DNA from: Nioella halotolerans
GTDB taxonomy: Bacteria; Pseudomonadota; Alphaproteobacteria; Rhodobacterales; Rhodobacteraceae
NCBI GenBank assembly: GCA_003428585.1
Contig: QVQC01000057.1
Coordinates: 1-37,788 of the forward strand
DNA length: 37,788 bases
Reading direction: 5' to 3'
The position numbers and the translations under genes are program-made. This document shows positions 1 through 7,760 of the stretch, in pieces. Within the stretch, counting starts at the first letter, position 1. Every line of letters begins with the position of its first letter. The notes under the pieces were generated by a model. It had not been told where the DNA came from. It searched no databases and worked only from the letters and a program-made list of their open reading frames with translations.

Positions 1-63
1 CCGTGCTCTCTCAGTCTCACACAGTCCGAGAAAACACGCAGCAACAAGGTAAGGCCGAGTGAA

Positions 64-495
64 ATGGCGCGCATGGACCTTGAAACCGTTTCCCCCGAAG
101 AATTCGGCCGCAGCCTCACGGGCATCGGCGTCAACCTGCTGTCCCCGGATGTGCGTTTGCTGGCTGGGTTCCTCGCGCAGGTCTTCGGCCTGTCCGTCCA
201 CCGCCTGTCGGGCGATTTCGCCATTGTCCGTCACGGTGGGATGATGATGCAGTTGCACGCTGACGGCACCTATGGCGCACACCCACTGCTTGGCCTTGTC
301 CCTGAAACGGCGCCGCGCGGCGCGGCTGCCCAGCTCTACCTTTTCGGGATCGACCCGGATGTGGCGGTCGCAAAAGCCGAGGCCGCCGGCCACACGGTGC
401 TGGAACACCCCGCCGACAAGCCCCACGGCCTGCGCGAGGCGACCCTCCTCTCGCCCGAGGGCTACGCCTTCACCCCGGCGGTCGCCACGCTGTGA
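64..495 (+). CDS. VOC (glyoxalase/bleomycin-resistance fold) family protein
   Basis: A 143-residue protein with the size and pattern of a single vicinal-oxygen-chelate domain. Near residue 20 it has a short 'VNLLSPDVRLLAGFLAQVFG' segment, the usual 'N-l...D...l..FY..vfGl' opening of VOC proteins. The middle gives a metal-side strand pattern and the last third reads as a DPDG-like 'LLSPEGYAFTP' end. The typical His/Glu metal ligands are not all obvious, so enzymatic activity and substrate cannot be assigned. The ATG at 64 follows a purine-rich AAGG-containing stretch; an in-frame ATG at 76 is an alternative. The RNA methyltransferase gene follows 39 bases downstream on the same strand, so the two may be co-transcribed. 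The promoter is not resolved because the gene sits at the window edge. Confidence 0.7.
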   Translation: MARMDLETVSPEEFGRSLTGIGVNLLSPDVRLLAGFLAQVFGLSVHRLSGDFAIVRHGGMMMQLHADGTYGAHPLLGLVPETAPRGAAAQLYLFGIDPDVAVAKAEAAGHTVLEHPADKPHGLREATLLSPEGYAFTPAVATL

Positions 496-534
496 CCGCT
501 TCCCGCGCCGCGCGTTTGGCGTTATCCCCGCGCC

Positions 535-1749
535 ATGGAGATCACGATTCAAAGGCTCGGCCACAAGGGCGACGGCATTGCCGAGGGCCCCATCCTCGCC
601 CCCCTCACCCTGCCCGGCGAAACCGTCACGGGCGAGGTCGCGGATGGCCGGATGGCGGCGCCGCGCATCCTCACCCCCTCGCCCGACCGCGTCAAAGCCC
701 CCTGCGCACATTTCCGCCAATGCGGGGGCTGCGCACTGCAACATGCCTCCGACGATTTCGTCGCCGGTTGGAAACGGCAGGTCGTGGAAACCGCCCTCGC
801 CGCGCAGGGCCTTTCCACGGATTTCCGCCCGCTCCACACCTCGCCGCCCCGCAGCCGCCGCCGCGCCACGCTGGCCGGGCGGCGCACCAAGAAGGGCGCA
901 CTTATCGGTTTTCACGCGCGGCGCTCCGATACCATCGTGCCGATCACGGAGTGTCACGTTCTCAACCCCGACCTCATGGCCACCCTGCCCGCCCTGGAGG
1001 AGATCACGCGGCTTGGTGCCTCGCGCAGCGCCACGCTCGCCCTTGCGCTCACCCGGTCCGAGGCCGGGATCGACTGCGCCGTGACCGGCGGCAAGCCCCT
1101 CGACGAGGCGCTGCGCCTTGCCCTGCCGCGCTTCCGCGACCGCTTCGCGCGTCTCACGTGGGACGATGAGACCGTGTTCACCGAGGCCCCGCCCGTGCAC
1201 CGCTTCGGCCCCGCTACCGTCATTCCGCCCCCCGGCGCCTTCCTGCAAGCCACCCCCGGTGGCGAGGCCGCCCTGCTGACCGCGATGCAAGAGGCAACAA
1301 CGGGCGCACAGCGCATGGTCGATCTTTTCGCCGGCTGCGGCACCTTCGCCCTGCCGCTTGCCACGCGCGCGCCCGTTCACGCGGTGGAAGGGGCGCACGC
1401 CATGCTCGCCGCGCTCGACCACGGTGCGCGCCACGCGACCGGCCTCAAACCCGTCACGACCGAGGCGCGCGACCTCTTTCGTCGCCCCCTGATGGCAGAT
1501 GAGCTGGCCCGCTTCGACGCCGCCGTCATCGACCCGCCCCGCACCGGCGCCGCCGCGCAGGTGCAGGAACTGGCCGCCGCCGCAATCCCGCGCATAGGGT
1601 TCGTCTCCTGCAACCCGGTCACCTTCGCGCGTGACGCGAAAACGCTCAGCGATGCGGGCTACCGCCTCGATTGGGTGCAAGTGATCGACCAGTTCCGCTG
1701 GAGCCCGCATATCGAGCTTGCGGCGCAATTCACCCGGCCACATATCTGA
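535..1749 (+). CDS. Class I SAM-dependent RNA (uracil-5-)methyltransferase, RlmD/TrmA family
   Basis: A 404-residue protein of the RumA/RlmD/TrmA family, which transfers a methyl group from S-adenosylmethionine to C5 of a uridine in rRNA or tRNA. The N-terminus has a short TRAM-like region. An Fe-S cluster cysteine set follows: C57, C63 and C66 in a C-x5-C-G-G-C context followed by a conserved Q-H, with a further Cys in 'ITECHVL'. The SAM-binding loop reads 'LFAGCGTFALPLA'. The late 'DPPRTG' and 'SCNP' motifs supply the catalytic Asp/Pro region and the nucleophilic cysteine. Length fits the compact alphaproteobacterial form. All key residues appear present. Whether it acts on 23S rRNA or tRNA cannot be told from the sequence. 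It is followed 24 bases later by the ion channel gene. Confidence 0.9.
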   Translation: MEITIQRLGHKGDGIAEGPILAPLTLPGETVTGEVADGRMAAPRILTPSPDRVKAPCAHFRQCGGCALQHASDDFVAGWKRQVVETALAAQGLSTDFRPLHTSPPRSRRRATLAGRRTKKGALIGFHARRSDTIVPITECHVLNPDLMATLPALEEITRLGASRSATLALALTRSEAGIDCAVTGGKPLDEALRLALPRFRDRFARLTWDDETVFTEAPPVHRFGPATVIPPPGAFLQATPGGEAALLTAMQEATTGAQRMVDLFAGCGTFALPLATRAPVHAVEGAHAMLAALDHGARHATGLKPVTTEARDLFRRPLMADELARFDAAVIDPPRTGAAAQVQELAAAAIPRIGFVSCNPVTFARDAKTLSDAGYRLDWVQVIDQFRWSPHIELAAQFTRPHI

Positions 1750-1773
1750 CCCTGGATCCGGAGGACGACACGC

Positions 1774-2541
1774 ATGCGGCAATGGTTGGAAACCCGGCTG
1801 GAAACGGCCCTCGTGCGCAACACGATCATCGGGGTGATCCTGTTCAACGCGGCGCTCCTCGGGCTGGAAACCTCGGAGTCCGCCATGGACAGGGCCGGCC
1901 CCGCGATCATCTTGCTCGACCGGCTCTGCCTTGCGATCTTCGTGGCCGAACTGTCCGCCAAGCTCTTCGCATATGGGGGCCGCTTCTTTCGCTCCGGCTG
2001 GAACCTGTTCGACGCGATCATCGTCGGCATCGCCCTCGTGCCCGGCGGTCAGGGCCTGTCGGTGCTGCGCGCATTGCGTATCCTGCGCGTGCTGCGCGTC
2101 ATATCCGTCGCGCCGCGCCTGCGCCGGGTGGTCGAGGGGTTCATCAGCGCCCTGCCCGGCATGGCCAGCGTGTTCCTGCTGATGGGGATCATCTTCTATA
2201 TCGGCGCGGTGATGACGACGAAGCTTTTCGGCGACAGTTTCCCGGAATGGTTCGGCACGCTCGGGCGGTCGCTTTACACGCTCTTCCAGATCATGACGCT
2301 GGAAAGCTGGTCAATGGGAATCGTCCGGCCGGTGCTGGATGTCTACCCCTACGCCTGGGCCTTCTTCGTGCCGTTCATTTTGGTGACGACCTTCGCGGTT
2401 GTGAACCTCGTGGTTGGCCTGATCGTGAACTCGATGCAGGACGCCCATTCAGAGGAGGAAACCGCCCAGACCGTGACCTATCGCGACGAGGTGCTGGAAC
2501 GGCTGAAGGCGATCGAGGCACGGCTGGACGATCGCAGCTGA
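1774..2541 (+). CDS. Bacterial voltage-gated sodium channel (BacNav, NavAb-like)
   Basis: A 255-residue inner-membrane protein with a single six-helix voltage-gated channel domain, expected to form homotetramers. The S4 sensor carries arginines at every third position (R99, R102, R105, R108). The pore loop holds 'TLESWSM' at residues 175-181, as far as I recall identical to the selectivity filter of NavAb, where the Glu ring makes the channel sodium-selective. S6 ends near residue 220. It is followed by an acidic neck (SEEE) and a heptad-like tail to the C-terminus, matching the C-terminal four-helix bundle of this family. S1-S3 residues include the Asn, Asp and Glu that pair with S4 arginines. 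The physiological role in Rhodobacteraceae (motility, pH or sodium response) is not shown by the context, which is an unrelated RNA methyltransferase upstream and convergent dxs downstream. Confidence 0.93.
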   Translation: MRQWLETRLETALVRNTIIGVILFNAALLGLETSESAMDRAGPAIILLDRLCLAIFVAELSAKLFAYGGRFFRSGWNLFDAIIVGIALVPGGQGLSVLRALRILRVLRVISVAPRLRRVVEGFISALPGMASVFLLMGIIFYIGAVMTTKLFGDSFPEWFGTLGRSLYTLFQIMTLESWSMGIVRPVLDVYPYAWAFFVPFILVTTFAVVNLVVGLIVNSMQDAHSEEETAQTVTYRDEVLERLKAIEARLDDRS

Positions 2542-2555
2542 CCGCCACCCCCTTC

Positions 2556-2584
2556 GGCCCCTGACGCGACCGGGCCTTCTTCTT
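2556..2584 (+). terminator. Possible terminator of the sodium-channel gene
   Basis: A GGCCC/GGGCC stem (2556-2560 with 2572-2576) with an 11-base loop is followed by TTCTTCTT, starting 15 bases after the channel stop codon. The short stem makes this a modest call. Confidence 0.35.
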
Positions 2585-2640
2585 GGCCGAAATACTCCGG
2601 GGGGCGCCGCAAGGCGCGGGGGCAAAGCCGCCTCCTCCCC
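2577..2640. repeat. GC-rich intergenic element with GNRA hairpin, possibly a dispersed repeat
   Basis: A TTCTTCTTGGCCGAAATACTCC segment leads into a G-run and a perfect GCGCC-GCAA-GGCGC hairpin (2604-2617, GNRA tetraloop), then a G-run and a C-rich tail. From memory, similar 'TTGGCCGAAATACTCCGGGGG' segments recur between genes in Rhodobacteraceae genomes. Only one copy is in this window, so repeat status is inference. Confidence 0.35.
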
Positions 2641-2742
2641 CTCCACCCCGTGCCCCGGCCGGGGTCGCGCCCCCGGCCGATGAGCGTCGGCGAAGAGGCC
2701 CGGGATCGACGCGCGCCAGCGCGGCGAAACCCCTTTTATGTC

Positions 2743-2780
2743 TGCACGCAGTGTGCATGGGGGGTGCACGGGGGGTGTAC
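2743..2780 (+). repeat. Four-unit 11-bp repeat array (copy 1)
   Basis: Pentamers TGCAC, TGCAT, TGCAC and TGTAC begin at 2743, 2754, 2765 and 2776, exactly 11 bases apart and mostly separated by G-runs. The first unit lies in CTGCACGCAG, with GGCGAAAC about 14 bases before it. A second array with the same layout lies at 34094-34131 in the opposite orientation. Copy 1 sits in the 268-base convergent gap between the sodium channel and dxs. Function is unknown. Confidence 0.6.
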
Positions 2781-2809
2781 GCCCGGCACCCCCTCTTTTC
2801 GGCGCGGTC

Positions 2810-4735
2810 TCAGCCCCGGCTCTGCAGCCTTGCCACGCCCAGCACGTCGAGCACTTTCGCCTCGATATGTTCCGCGTTCATCGCCGCCGCCGCGTACATG
2901 TCGGCGGGGCTGGCCTGGTCGATGAAGATATCGGGCAACACCATGGACCGAAATTTCAGCCCGGAATCGAACACGCCTTCCTCTGCCAGATGCTGCGCGA
3001 CATGGCTGCCAAAGCCGCCGATCGCGCCTTCCTCGATGGTGATCAGCGCGTCGTGCGTCGCCGCAAGCCGCAATACAAGCTCCGAATCCAATGGCTTGGC
3101 GAACCGGGCATCGGCAATCGTCGGCGTGATCCCCTTGGCCGCAAGCGCCTCGGCGGCATCCATGACCTCTTTCAACCGCGTCCCGAAAGACAGGATCGCA
3201 ACATCCCGGCCCTCTGCAATCATCCGGCCCTTGCCGATCTCGAGCGGCACGCCGCGTTCGGGCATCTCCACGCCCACGCCCTCGCCGCGCGGGTAGCGGA
3301 AGGCGATCGGCCCGTCGTCATGCGCGGCGGCGGTGGCGACCATGTGCACCAGTTCGGCTTCATCAGCGGCGGCCATCACCACGAAGCCCGGCAGGTTCGC
3401 AAGGTAAGCCACGTCGAAAGACCCCGCATGCGTCGCCCCGTCCGCGCCCACCAGCCCCGCGCGGTCAATGGCGAACCGGACCGGAAGCCGCTGGATCGCC
3501 ACGTCATGCACGACCTGGTCGTAGCCGCGCTGCAGGAAGGTGGAATAGATCGCCGCAAAAGGCTTCATGCCGCCCGCTGCCAGCCCGGCGCAGAAGGTGA
3601 CCGCGTGTTGCTCGGCGATCCCGACGTCGAAGGTGCGGCGCGGAAACCGTTCGCCGAAGAGGTCGAGCCCGGTGCCATCGGGCATCGCGGCGGTGACGGC
3701 GACGATCTTCTCGTCAGCCTCGGCCTCGCGGATAAGGCTCCGCGCGAACACCTTGGTATAGCTCGGCGCGTTCGATGGCGCTTTCTTCTGCTCTCCCGTC
3801 ACAAGGTCGAAGGGCGCGCGGGCATGGCCCTTGTCGGGCATATGCTCCGCGTGCTGAAAGCCCTTGCCCTTCTTGGTGATCGCATGGATCAGGATCGGCC
3901 CGTCGGCCCGCGCCTTCACCGTGCGCAGCACGGCCAGAAGCTGTTCCATGTCATGCCCGTCGATGGGGCCGACATAGGAAAAGCCCAGTTCCTCGAACAG
4001 CGTGCCGCCCACGGTGGCGGCCTTCAAAAGCTCCTTGGCGCGTTTCGCGCCCTCCTGGAACGGGCCGGGCAGCAGCGACACCGCCCCCTTCGCTGCCGCC
4101 TTCAACTCCTGGAACGGCGCGCCGGCGTATAGCCGTGAAAGGTAGCTCGACATCGCCCCGGTCGGGGGCGCGATGCTCATCTCGTTGTCGTTGAGGATCA
4201 CGAAAAGCCGCTTGCCGAGGTGGCCGGCATTGTTCATCGCCTCGTAGGCCATGCCGCCCGACAGCGCGCCGTCGCCGATCACGGCGATCGCGTCGCCGGC
4301 CCCGGTCTCCGGCACGCCACCCAGGTCGCGCGCCACCGAAAAGCCGAGCGCAGCCGACACCGAGGTCGAGGCATGCGCCGCGCCGAACGGGTCATAGGGC
4401 GACTCGCTGCGCTTGGTGAAACCCGACAGGCCACCCTTCTTGCGCAGCGTCGGCATCCGGTCGCGGCGCCCGGTCAGGATCTTGTGTGGATAGCATTGAT
4501 GGCTGACATCCCAGACCAGCTTGTCACGCGGCGTGTCGAAGACAGCGTGCAGCGCGACGGTGAGTTCCACGACGCCAAGACCCGCGCCAAGGTGCCCGCC
4601 GGTCTGGCTGACGGCGGCGATGGTTTCGGCGCGCAACTCGTCGGCCACGCGGCGCAGATCCGCGTCGGACAGGCTGCGCAGGTCCGCCGGCGTGGCGATC
4701 CGGTCAAGGTGGGGGGTGTCGGGATGGTGGCTCAT
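2810..4735 (-). CDS. dxs: 1-deoxy-D-xylulose-5-phosphate synthase
   Basis: A 641-residue cytoplasmic thiamine-diphosphate enzyme that condenses pyruvate and glyceraldehyde 3-phosphate, the first and usually flux-setting step of the MEP isoprenoid pathway. The N-terminal domain shows the '[14 protein letters not shown]' start with the conserved His48, '[11 protein letters not shown]', and the ThDP/Mg motif beginning GDG at 154 with the N-D downstream. The transketolase-like middle has '[12 protein letters not shown]', which carries the catalytic Glu, and the C-terminal domain is intact. Length is that of the family. It lies 27 bases downstream of ispA in a same-strand run with xseB and two deacetylase-family genes, so DXS and the prenyl synthase are probably made from one transcript. 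It ends convergently with the sodium channel gene. Confidence 0.98.
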   Translation of the reverse strand: MSHHPDTPHLDRIATPADLRSLSDADLRRVADELRAETIAAVSQTGGHLGAGLGVVELTVALHAVFDTPRDKLVWDVSHQCYPHKILTGRRDRMPTLRKKGGLSGFTKRSESPYDPFGAAHASTSVSAALGFSVARDLGGVPETGAGDAIAVIGDGALSGGMAYEAMNNAGHLGKRLFVILNDNEMSIAPPTGAMSSYLSRLYAGAPFQELKAAAKGAVSLLPGPFQEGAKRAKELLKAATVGGTLFEELGFSYVGPIDGHDMEQLLAVLRTVKARADGPILIHAITKKGKGFQHAEHMPDKGHARAPFDLVTGEQKKAPSNAPSYTKVFARSLIREAEADEKIVAVTAAMPDGTGLDLFGERFPRRTFDVGIAEQHAVTFCAGLAAGGMKPFAAIYSTFLQRGYDQVVHDVAIQRLPVRFAIDRAGLVGADGATHAGSFDVAYLANLPGFVVMAAADEAELVHMVATAAAHDDGPIAFRYPRGEGVGVEMPERGVPLEIGKGRMIAEGRDVAILSFGTRLKEVMDAAEALAAKGITPTIADARFAKPLDSELVLRLAATHDALITIEEGAIGGFGSHVAQHLAEEGVFDSGLKFRSMVLPDIFIDQASPADMYAAAAMNAEHIEAKVLDVLGVARLQSRG

Positions 4736-4762
4736 GTGGCTCTCCGGGGCGCGGTGGCGCGC

Positions 4763-5629
4763 CTATTGATCGCGCGAGATAACGAAACGGGCCAGCCGCT
4801 TCAAGGTTTCCGCCTCCGGGCCATAGGGGGAAAGCGCCGCTTCCGCCTCATTGATCAGCGCCTTGGCGCGCGCCCTTGCGCCGTCCAGCCCGAGAAGCGA
4901 CACGAACGTCGCCTTGCCGGCCCCTGCATCCTTGCGCAGCGCCTTGCCGGCCTTCTCGGCATCGCCTTCTATATCCAAGATGTCATCCGCGATCTGAAAG
5001 GCAAGGCCAAGCGCGCGCGCATACCGCCGCAGGGGGGCGGGATCGGCGCGGCCAAGGATGGCCCCGGCAAGCGCGGGCCATTCCAGCAGCGCACCGGTCT
5101 TGTTGGCCTGAAGCTCGGTGATGTCATCCAGCGTCAGCGGCGTCGCGGATGTCTCGGCGGCGATATCCTGCGCCTGCCCCAGAACCATGCCGCGCGGTCC
5201 GGTGGCGCGGGCCAGTGTCGCCACAAGGTCGGCCCGTTGGTCGGAATCGCCGGTGACGGGATCGGCCAGCAATTCGAACGCGAAGCCCTGCAGCGCGTCG
5301 CCGACCAGAACCGCCGTCGCCTCGTCCCATTTGCGGTGCACCGTGGGCAGGCCGCGGCGCAGGTCATCGTCGTCCATGCAGGGCAGGTCGTCATGCACGA
5401 GGCTATAGGCATGGATGCATTCCACGGCGCAGGCCGCCTGCATCGCCGCGCGTGCATCCCCGCCGGTCAACCGCGTCACCTGCAGCACCATGAAGCCGCG
5501 CAGCCGCTTTCCGCCCACAGTGGCATAGCGCATGCCCTCGGCCACGCGGTCGGACCCAAGCGTCGCCATGCGGTCCGACAAGGCGCGCGCGATGGCGTCC
5601 TGCGCATCGGTCAACCGTGTCTCGAACAA
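4763..5629 (-). CDS. ispA: Polyprenyl synthetase (farnesyl-diphosphate-synthase type)
   Basis: A 288-residue class I trans-prenyltransferase that extends DMAPP with IPP to short-chain diphosphates (farnesyl or geranylgeranyl). The first aspartate-rich motif lies at about 80-90 ('DDLPCMDDDDLRRG') and the second near 220 ('FQIADDILDIEGD'). The 'GGKRLR' substrate loop is at 39-44. The short side chains and the two-residue insertion in the first Asp-rich motif fit bacterial FPP synthases, but product length cannot be fixed by eye. The start appears to be TTG (5629-5627), three bases after the xseB stop codon, with GAAGGG inside the xseB end as a ribosome-binding site. Translation coupling is likely. 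The next gene is dxs, so the pair supplies and uses the same precursor pool. Confidence 0.93.
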   Translation of the reverse strand: MFETRLTDAQDAIARALSDRMATLGSDRVAEGMRYATVGGKRLRGFMVLQVTRLTGGDARAAMQAACAVECIHAYSLVHDDLPCMDDDDLRRGLPTVHRKWDEATAVLVGDALQGFAFELLADPVTGDSDQRADLVATLARATGPRGMVLGQAQDIAAETSATPLTLDDITELQANKTGALLEWPALAGAILGRADPAPLRRYARALGLAFQIADDILDIEGDAEKAGKALRKDAGAGKATFVSLLGLDGARARAKALINEAEAALSPYGPEAETLKRLARFVISRDQ

Positions 5630-5632
5630 GGC

Positions 5633-5878
5633 TTACAGCCCTTCGACCGGCTTCGCGCCCGCGGGCTCGCCGTTTGCATCGAGCGTGATCTGCGCGACCT
5701 TTTCCTCGGCTTCCTTCAGCTTCGCCTCGCAGCGCGCCTTCAGCTTGGCGCCGCGTTCATAAAGCGTGATGGATTCCTCAAGCGCCACGTCGCCGCGGTC
5801 GAGTTGCCCGACCACGGTTTCCAGTTCCCGGATCGCTTCCTCGAAGCTCATTTCCTCGATTTCTTTCTGGTCGCTCAT
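5633..5878 (-). CDS. xseB: Exodeoxyribonuclease VII small subunit
   Basis: An 81-residue protein matching XseB, the small helical subunit that binds XseA in several copies to form exonuclease VII, a single-strand DNA exonuclease. It shows the family signature 'SFEEAIRELETVVGQLDRG', then 'LEESITLYERG' and a Lys/Glu-rich helix. A short Gly/Ala/Pro tail follows the conserved core. The ATG overlaps the stop codon of the upstream deacetylase-family gene by four bases (ATGA), and ispA begins three bases after its stop. The partner xseA is not in the window. The xseB-ispA-dxs order is common in bacteria. Confidence 0.95.
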   Translation of the reverse strand: MSDQKEIEEMSFEEAIRELETVVGQLDRGDVALEESITLYERGAKLKARCEAKLKEAEEKVAQITLDANGEPAGAKPVEGL

Positions 5879-6813
5879 CCGCTTCTCTCCGTCAATACGC
5901 GCACATGTGTGGCGGCCGAAGCCGCGAGGGCGGACAGATCATAACCGCCTTCGAGGGTCGAGACCACGCGGCCGCCGCAATACCGGTCCGCAATATCGCA
6001 AAGCCGGTGGCTGAGCCACTCGTAATCCTCTTCAACCCACACCAGATCGGCCAGCGGGTCAGCGGCATGGGCATCGAAGCCGGCAGAAATCAGCAGCAAT
6101 TCCGGCCGGAAGGCATCAAGCCGGGGGAAAACCTGCGCTTCATAGGCCGCGCGCATCGCGGCGCCGCCGCTGCCGGGGGCAAGGGGGACGTTCAGCACAT
6201 TGTCATGCGCGCCGGTCTCCGTCACATCGCCGGTATCGGGCCAAAGCGGCATCTGCTGCGAGGTGATGACAAGCGCGCGCGGCTCGTCCCACAGCAGAGC
6301 CTGCGTGCCGTTGCCGTGATGCACGTCGAAATCGACGATGGCGACGCGGTCGAGCCCGTGGATGTCGAGCGCGTGTTTCGCCCCAAGCGCCACGTTGCCG
6401 AAAAAACAGAACCCCATCGGTAGCTCGCGTTCCGCATGATGACCGGGCGGGCGGATCGCGGCGAAGGCATTGGTCACCTCGCCCGACAGCACGAGGTCGA
6501 TGGCCTTCTGCACCGCCCCGACGGCCCGCAGAAGCGCCGGCAGGGAGGTCGGTGACAGCACCGTTTCCTCGTCTGTATCCGGGTCCATCACGGTGAAACC
6601 GGTGTCGGGCATCGCAGCGCGGATGTGGTCGAGGTAAGCCCGGCTGTGCAGGCTTAGCAGCGCCGCGTCACTGGCCAGCGGCGCGGCATAGCGAAACAGC
6701 GGCAAGCCGTCCAACGCCTGCAGGACGAGGGCGAGCCGTGCGGGTTGCTCGTGGACATGGGCGGGCGTCACATGGGCAAGGCAATCGGGGTGGGTGACAA
6801 GCCCGGTCGCCAC
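5875..6813 (-). CDS. Histone-deacetylase-family amidohydrolase (downstream paralogue)
   Basis: A 312-residue zinc hydrolase of the arginase/deacetylase superfamily. Bacterial members deacetylate small molecules such as acetylpolyamines, or protein lysines. The catalytic His pair is H125-H126 in 'RPPGHHAE'. The zinc ligands are D163 and H165 in 'DFDVHHGNG' and D247 in 'SAGFDAH'. The usual C-terminal Tyr loop is replaced by 'STLEGGYD', as in other bacterial members. The GTG start (6813-6811) directly abuts the TAG of the upstream paralogue. A GGAGG lies five bases before that GTG, inside the paralogue's end, which decides this start. The two proteins align over nearly their whole length, so they arose by tandem duplication. 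Both active sites look intact. The substrate is unknown. Confidence 0.9.
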   Translation of the reverse strand: MATGLVTHPDCLAHVTPAHVHEQPARLALVLQALDGLPLFRYAAPLASDAALLSLHSRAYLDHIRAAMPDTGFTVMDPDTDEETVLSPTSLPALLRAVGAVQKAIDLVLSGEVTNAFAAIRPPGHHAERELPMGFCFFGNVALGAKHALDIHGLDRVAIVDFDVHHGNGTQALLWDEPRALVITSQQMPLWPDTGDVTETGAHDNVLNVPLAPGSGGAAMRAAYEAQVFPRLDAFRPELLLISAGFDAHAADPLADLVWVEEDYEWLSHRLCDIADRYCGGRVVSTLEGGYDLSALAASAATHVRVLTERSG

Positions 6814-7740
6814 CTAGGCCTCCATCAGCGCGGCGACATGGGCGGCGACAGCGTCCGACAGCGCGTCTAGGTCGTAGCCGCCTTCCAGCGAGGACACCAG
6901 CCGCCCGCCGCACACCTCTGCCGCGACGCTGCACAATTCCCGCGTCAGCCATGCGAAATCCTCGGTGGACCAGATGAGGTTGGCGAGGGGATCGTCGGCA
7001 TGGGCGTCGAAGCCGGCGGAAACGAGGATCAGGTCCGGCGCATGGTCACGGAGGCGGGGCAGGACGCGCGATTCGTAGACCGCGCGCATCGCCGCCCCGT
7101 CCGATCCCGGCGCCAGCGGCAGGTTCAGGATCTGGCCATGGGCGCCGCGTTCCTGCGCCGCCCCGCTACCGGGATAAAGCGGCATCTGGTGGGAGGAGAC
7201 GAACAGCACCCGCGCCTCGTCCCACAGAAGATCCTGCGTGCCGTTGCCGTGATGCACGTCGAAATCGACGATGGCGACGCGGGACAGCCCGTGGCGGTCC
7301 AGCGCGTGTTTCGCGGCAAGCGCGACGTTGCCGAACAGGCAGAACCCCATGGCGCGGGTCTTTTCGGCGTGGTGCCCCGGCGGGCGCGTGGCGACGAAAG
7401 CATTCTTCGCCTCCCCGGCCAGCACCGCATCCACCGCCGCAAAGCACCCGCCGACGCCGCGCAGGGCGGCCTCCCACGTGCCCGGCGACATGGCGCTATC
7501 GGCGTCAAGCGCGACGAGACCTTCGGCCGGCGCCGCCACGCGCAGGGCCGCGACATGCGTCTCTGGATGGGCAAGCAGCAGGTCCGCTTCCTCGGCCATG
7601 GGCGCCGCGCGCCGATCGAGCGCGGCGAAGTCCGGGGCGTTCAGGGCACGAAACACGTGTTCCAGCCGGGCGATCTGTTCCGGGTGGCCCGGCGGCATCT
7701 GGTGATGCAAGCCGGCCTCGTTGGTGATCAGAAGCGTCAT
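6814..7740 (-). CDS. Histone-deacetylase-family amidohydrolase (upstream paralogue)
   Basis: A 308-residue paralogue of the next gene. The active-site set is complete: H123-H124 in 'RPPGHHAE', D161 and H163 in 'DFDVHHGNG', and D245 in 'SAGFDAH'. The N-terminus ('MTLLITNEAGLHHQMPPGHPE') matches the hydrolase fold opening of acetylpolyamine amidohydrolase and acetoin-utilisation-type proteins. It is encoded 20 bases downstream of the OmpR-type regulator. It ends with a TAG that abuts the GTG of its paralogue, so the two are almost certainly translated together. Differences between the copies concentrate in the loop around residues 60-100 that lines the substrate channel, which would allow different substrates. 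No export signal is present, so it should be cytoplasmic. The product is not predictable from sequence alone. Confidence 0.9.
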   Translation of the reverse strand: MTLLITNEAGLHHQMPPGHPEQIARLEHVFRALNAPDFAALDRRAAPMAEEADLLLAHPETHVAALRVAAPAEGLVALDADSAMSPGTWEAALRGVGGCFAAVDAVLAGEAKNAFVATRPPGHHAEKTRAMGFCLFGNVALAAKHALDRHGLSRVAIVDFDVHHGNGTQDLLWDEARVLFVSSHQMPLYPGSGAAQERGAHGQILNLPLAPGSDGAAMRAVYESRVLPRLRDHAPDLILVSAGFDAHADDPLANLIWSTEDFAWLTRELCSVAAEVCGGRLVSSLEGGYDLDALSDAVAAHVAALMEA

Positions 7741-7760
7741 GGAATCTCCTCGGTCCGGGC

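Noticed and set aside
2743..2780. Short CRISPR-like array
   Set aside because: Units are 5-11 bases with 11-base period and no spacers; no cas genes in the window.
2738..4132. 464-codon plus-strand open frame
   Set aside because: Lies antisense to dxs, whose motifs are complete; a high-GC shadow rich in His, Arg and Gly.
4220..5944. 574-codon plus-strand open frame
   Set aside because: Antisense to dxs, ispA and xseB; no domain motif, biased composition.
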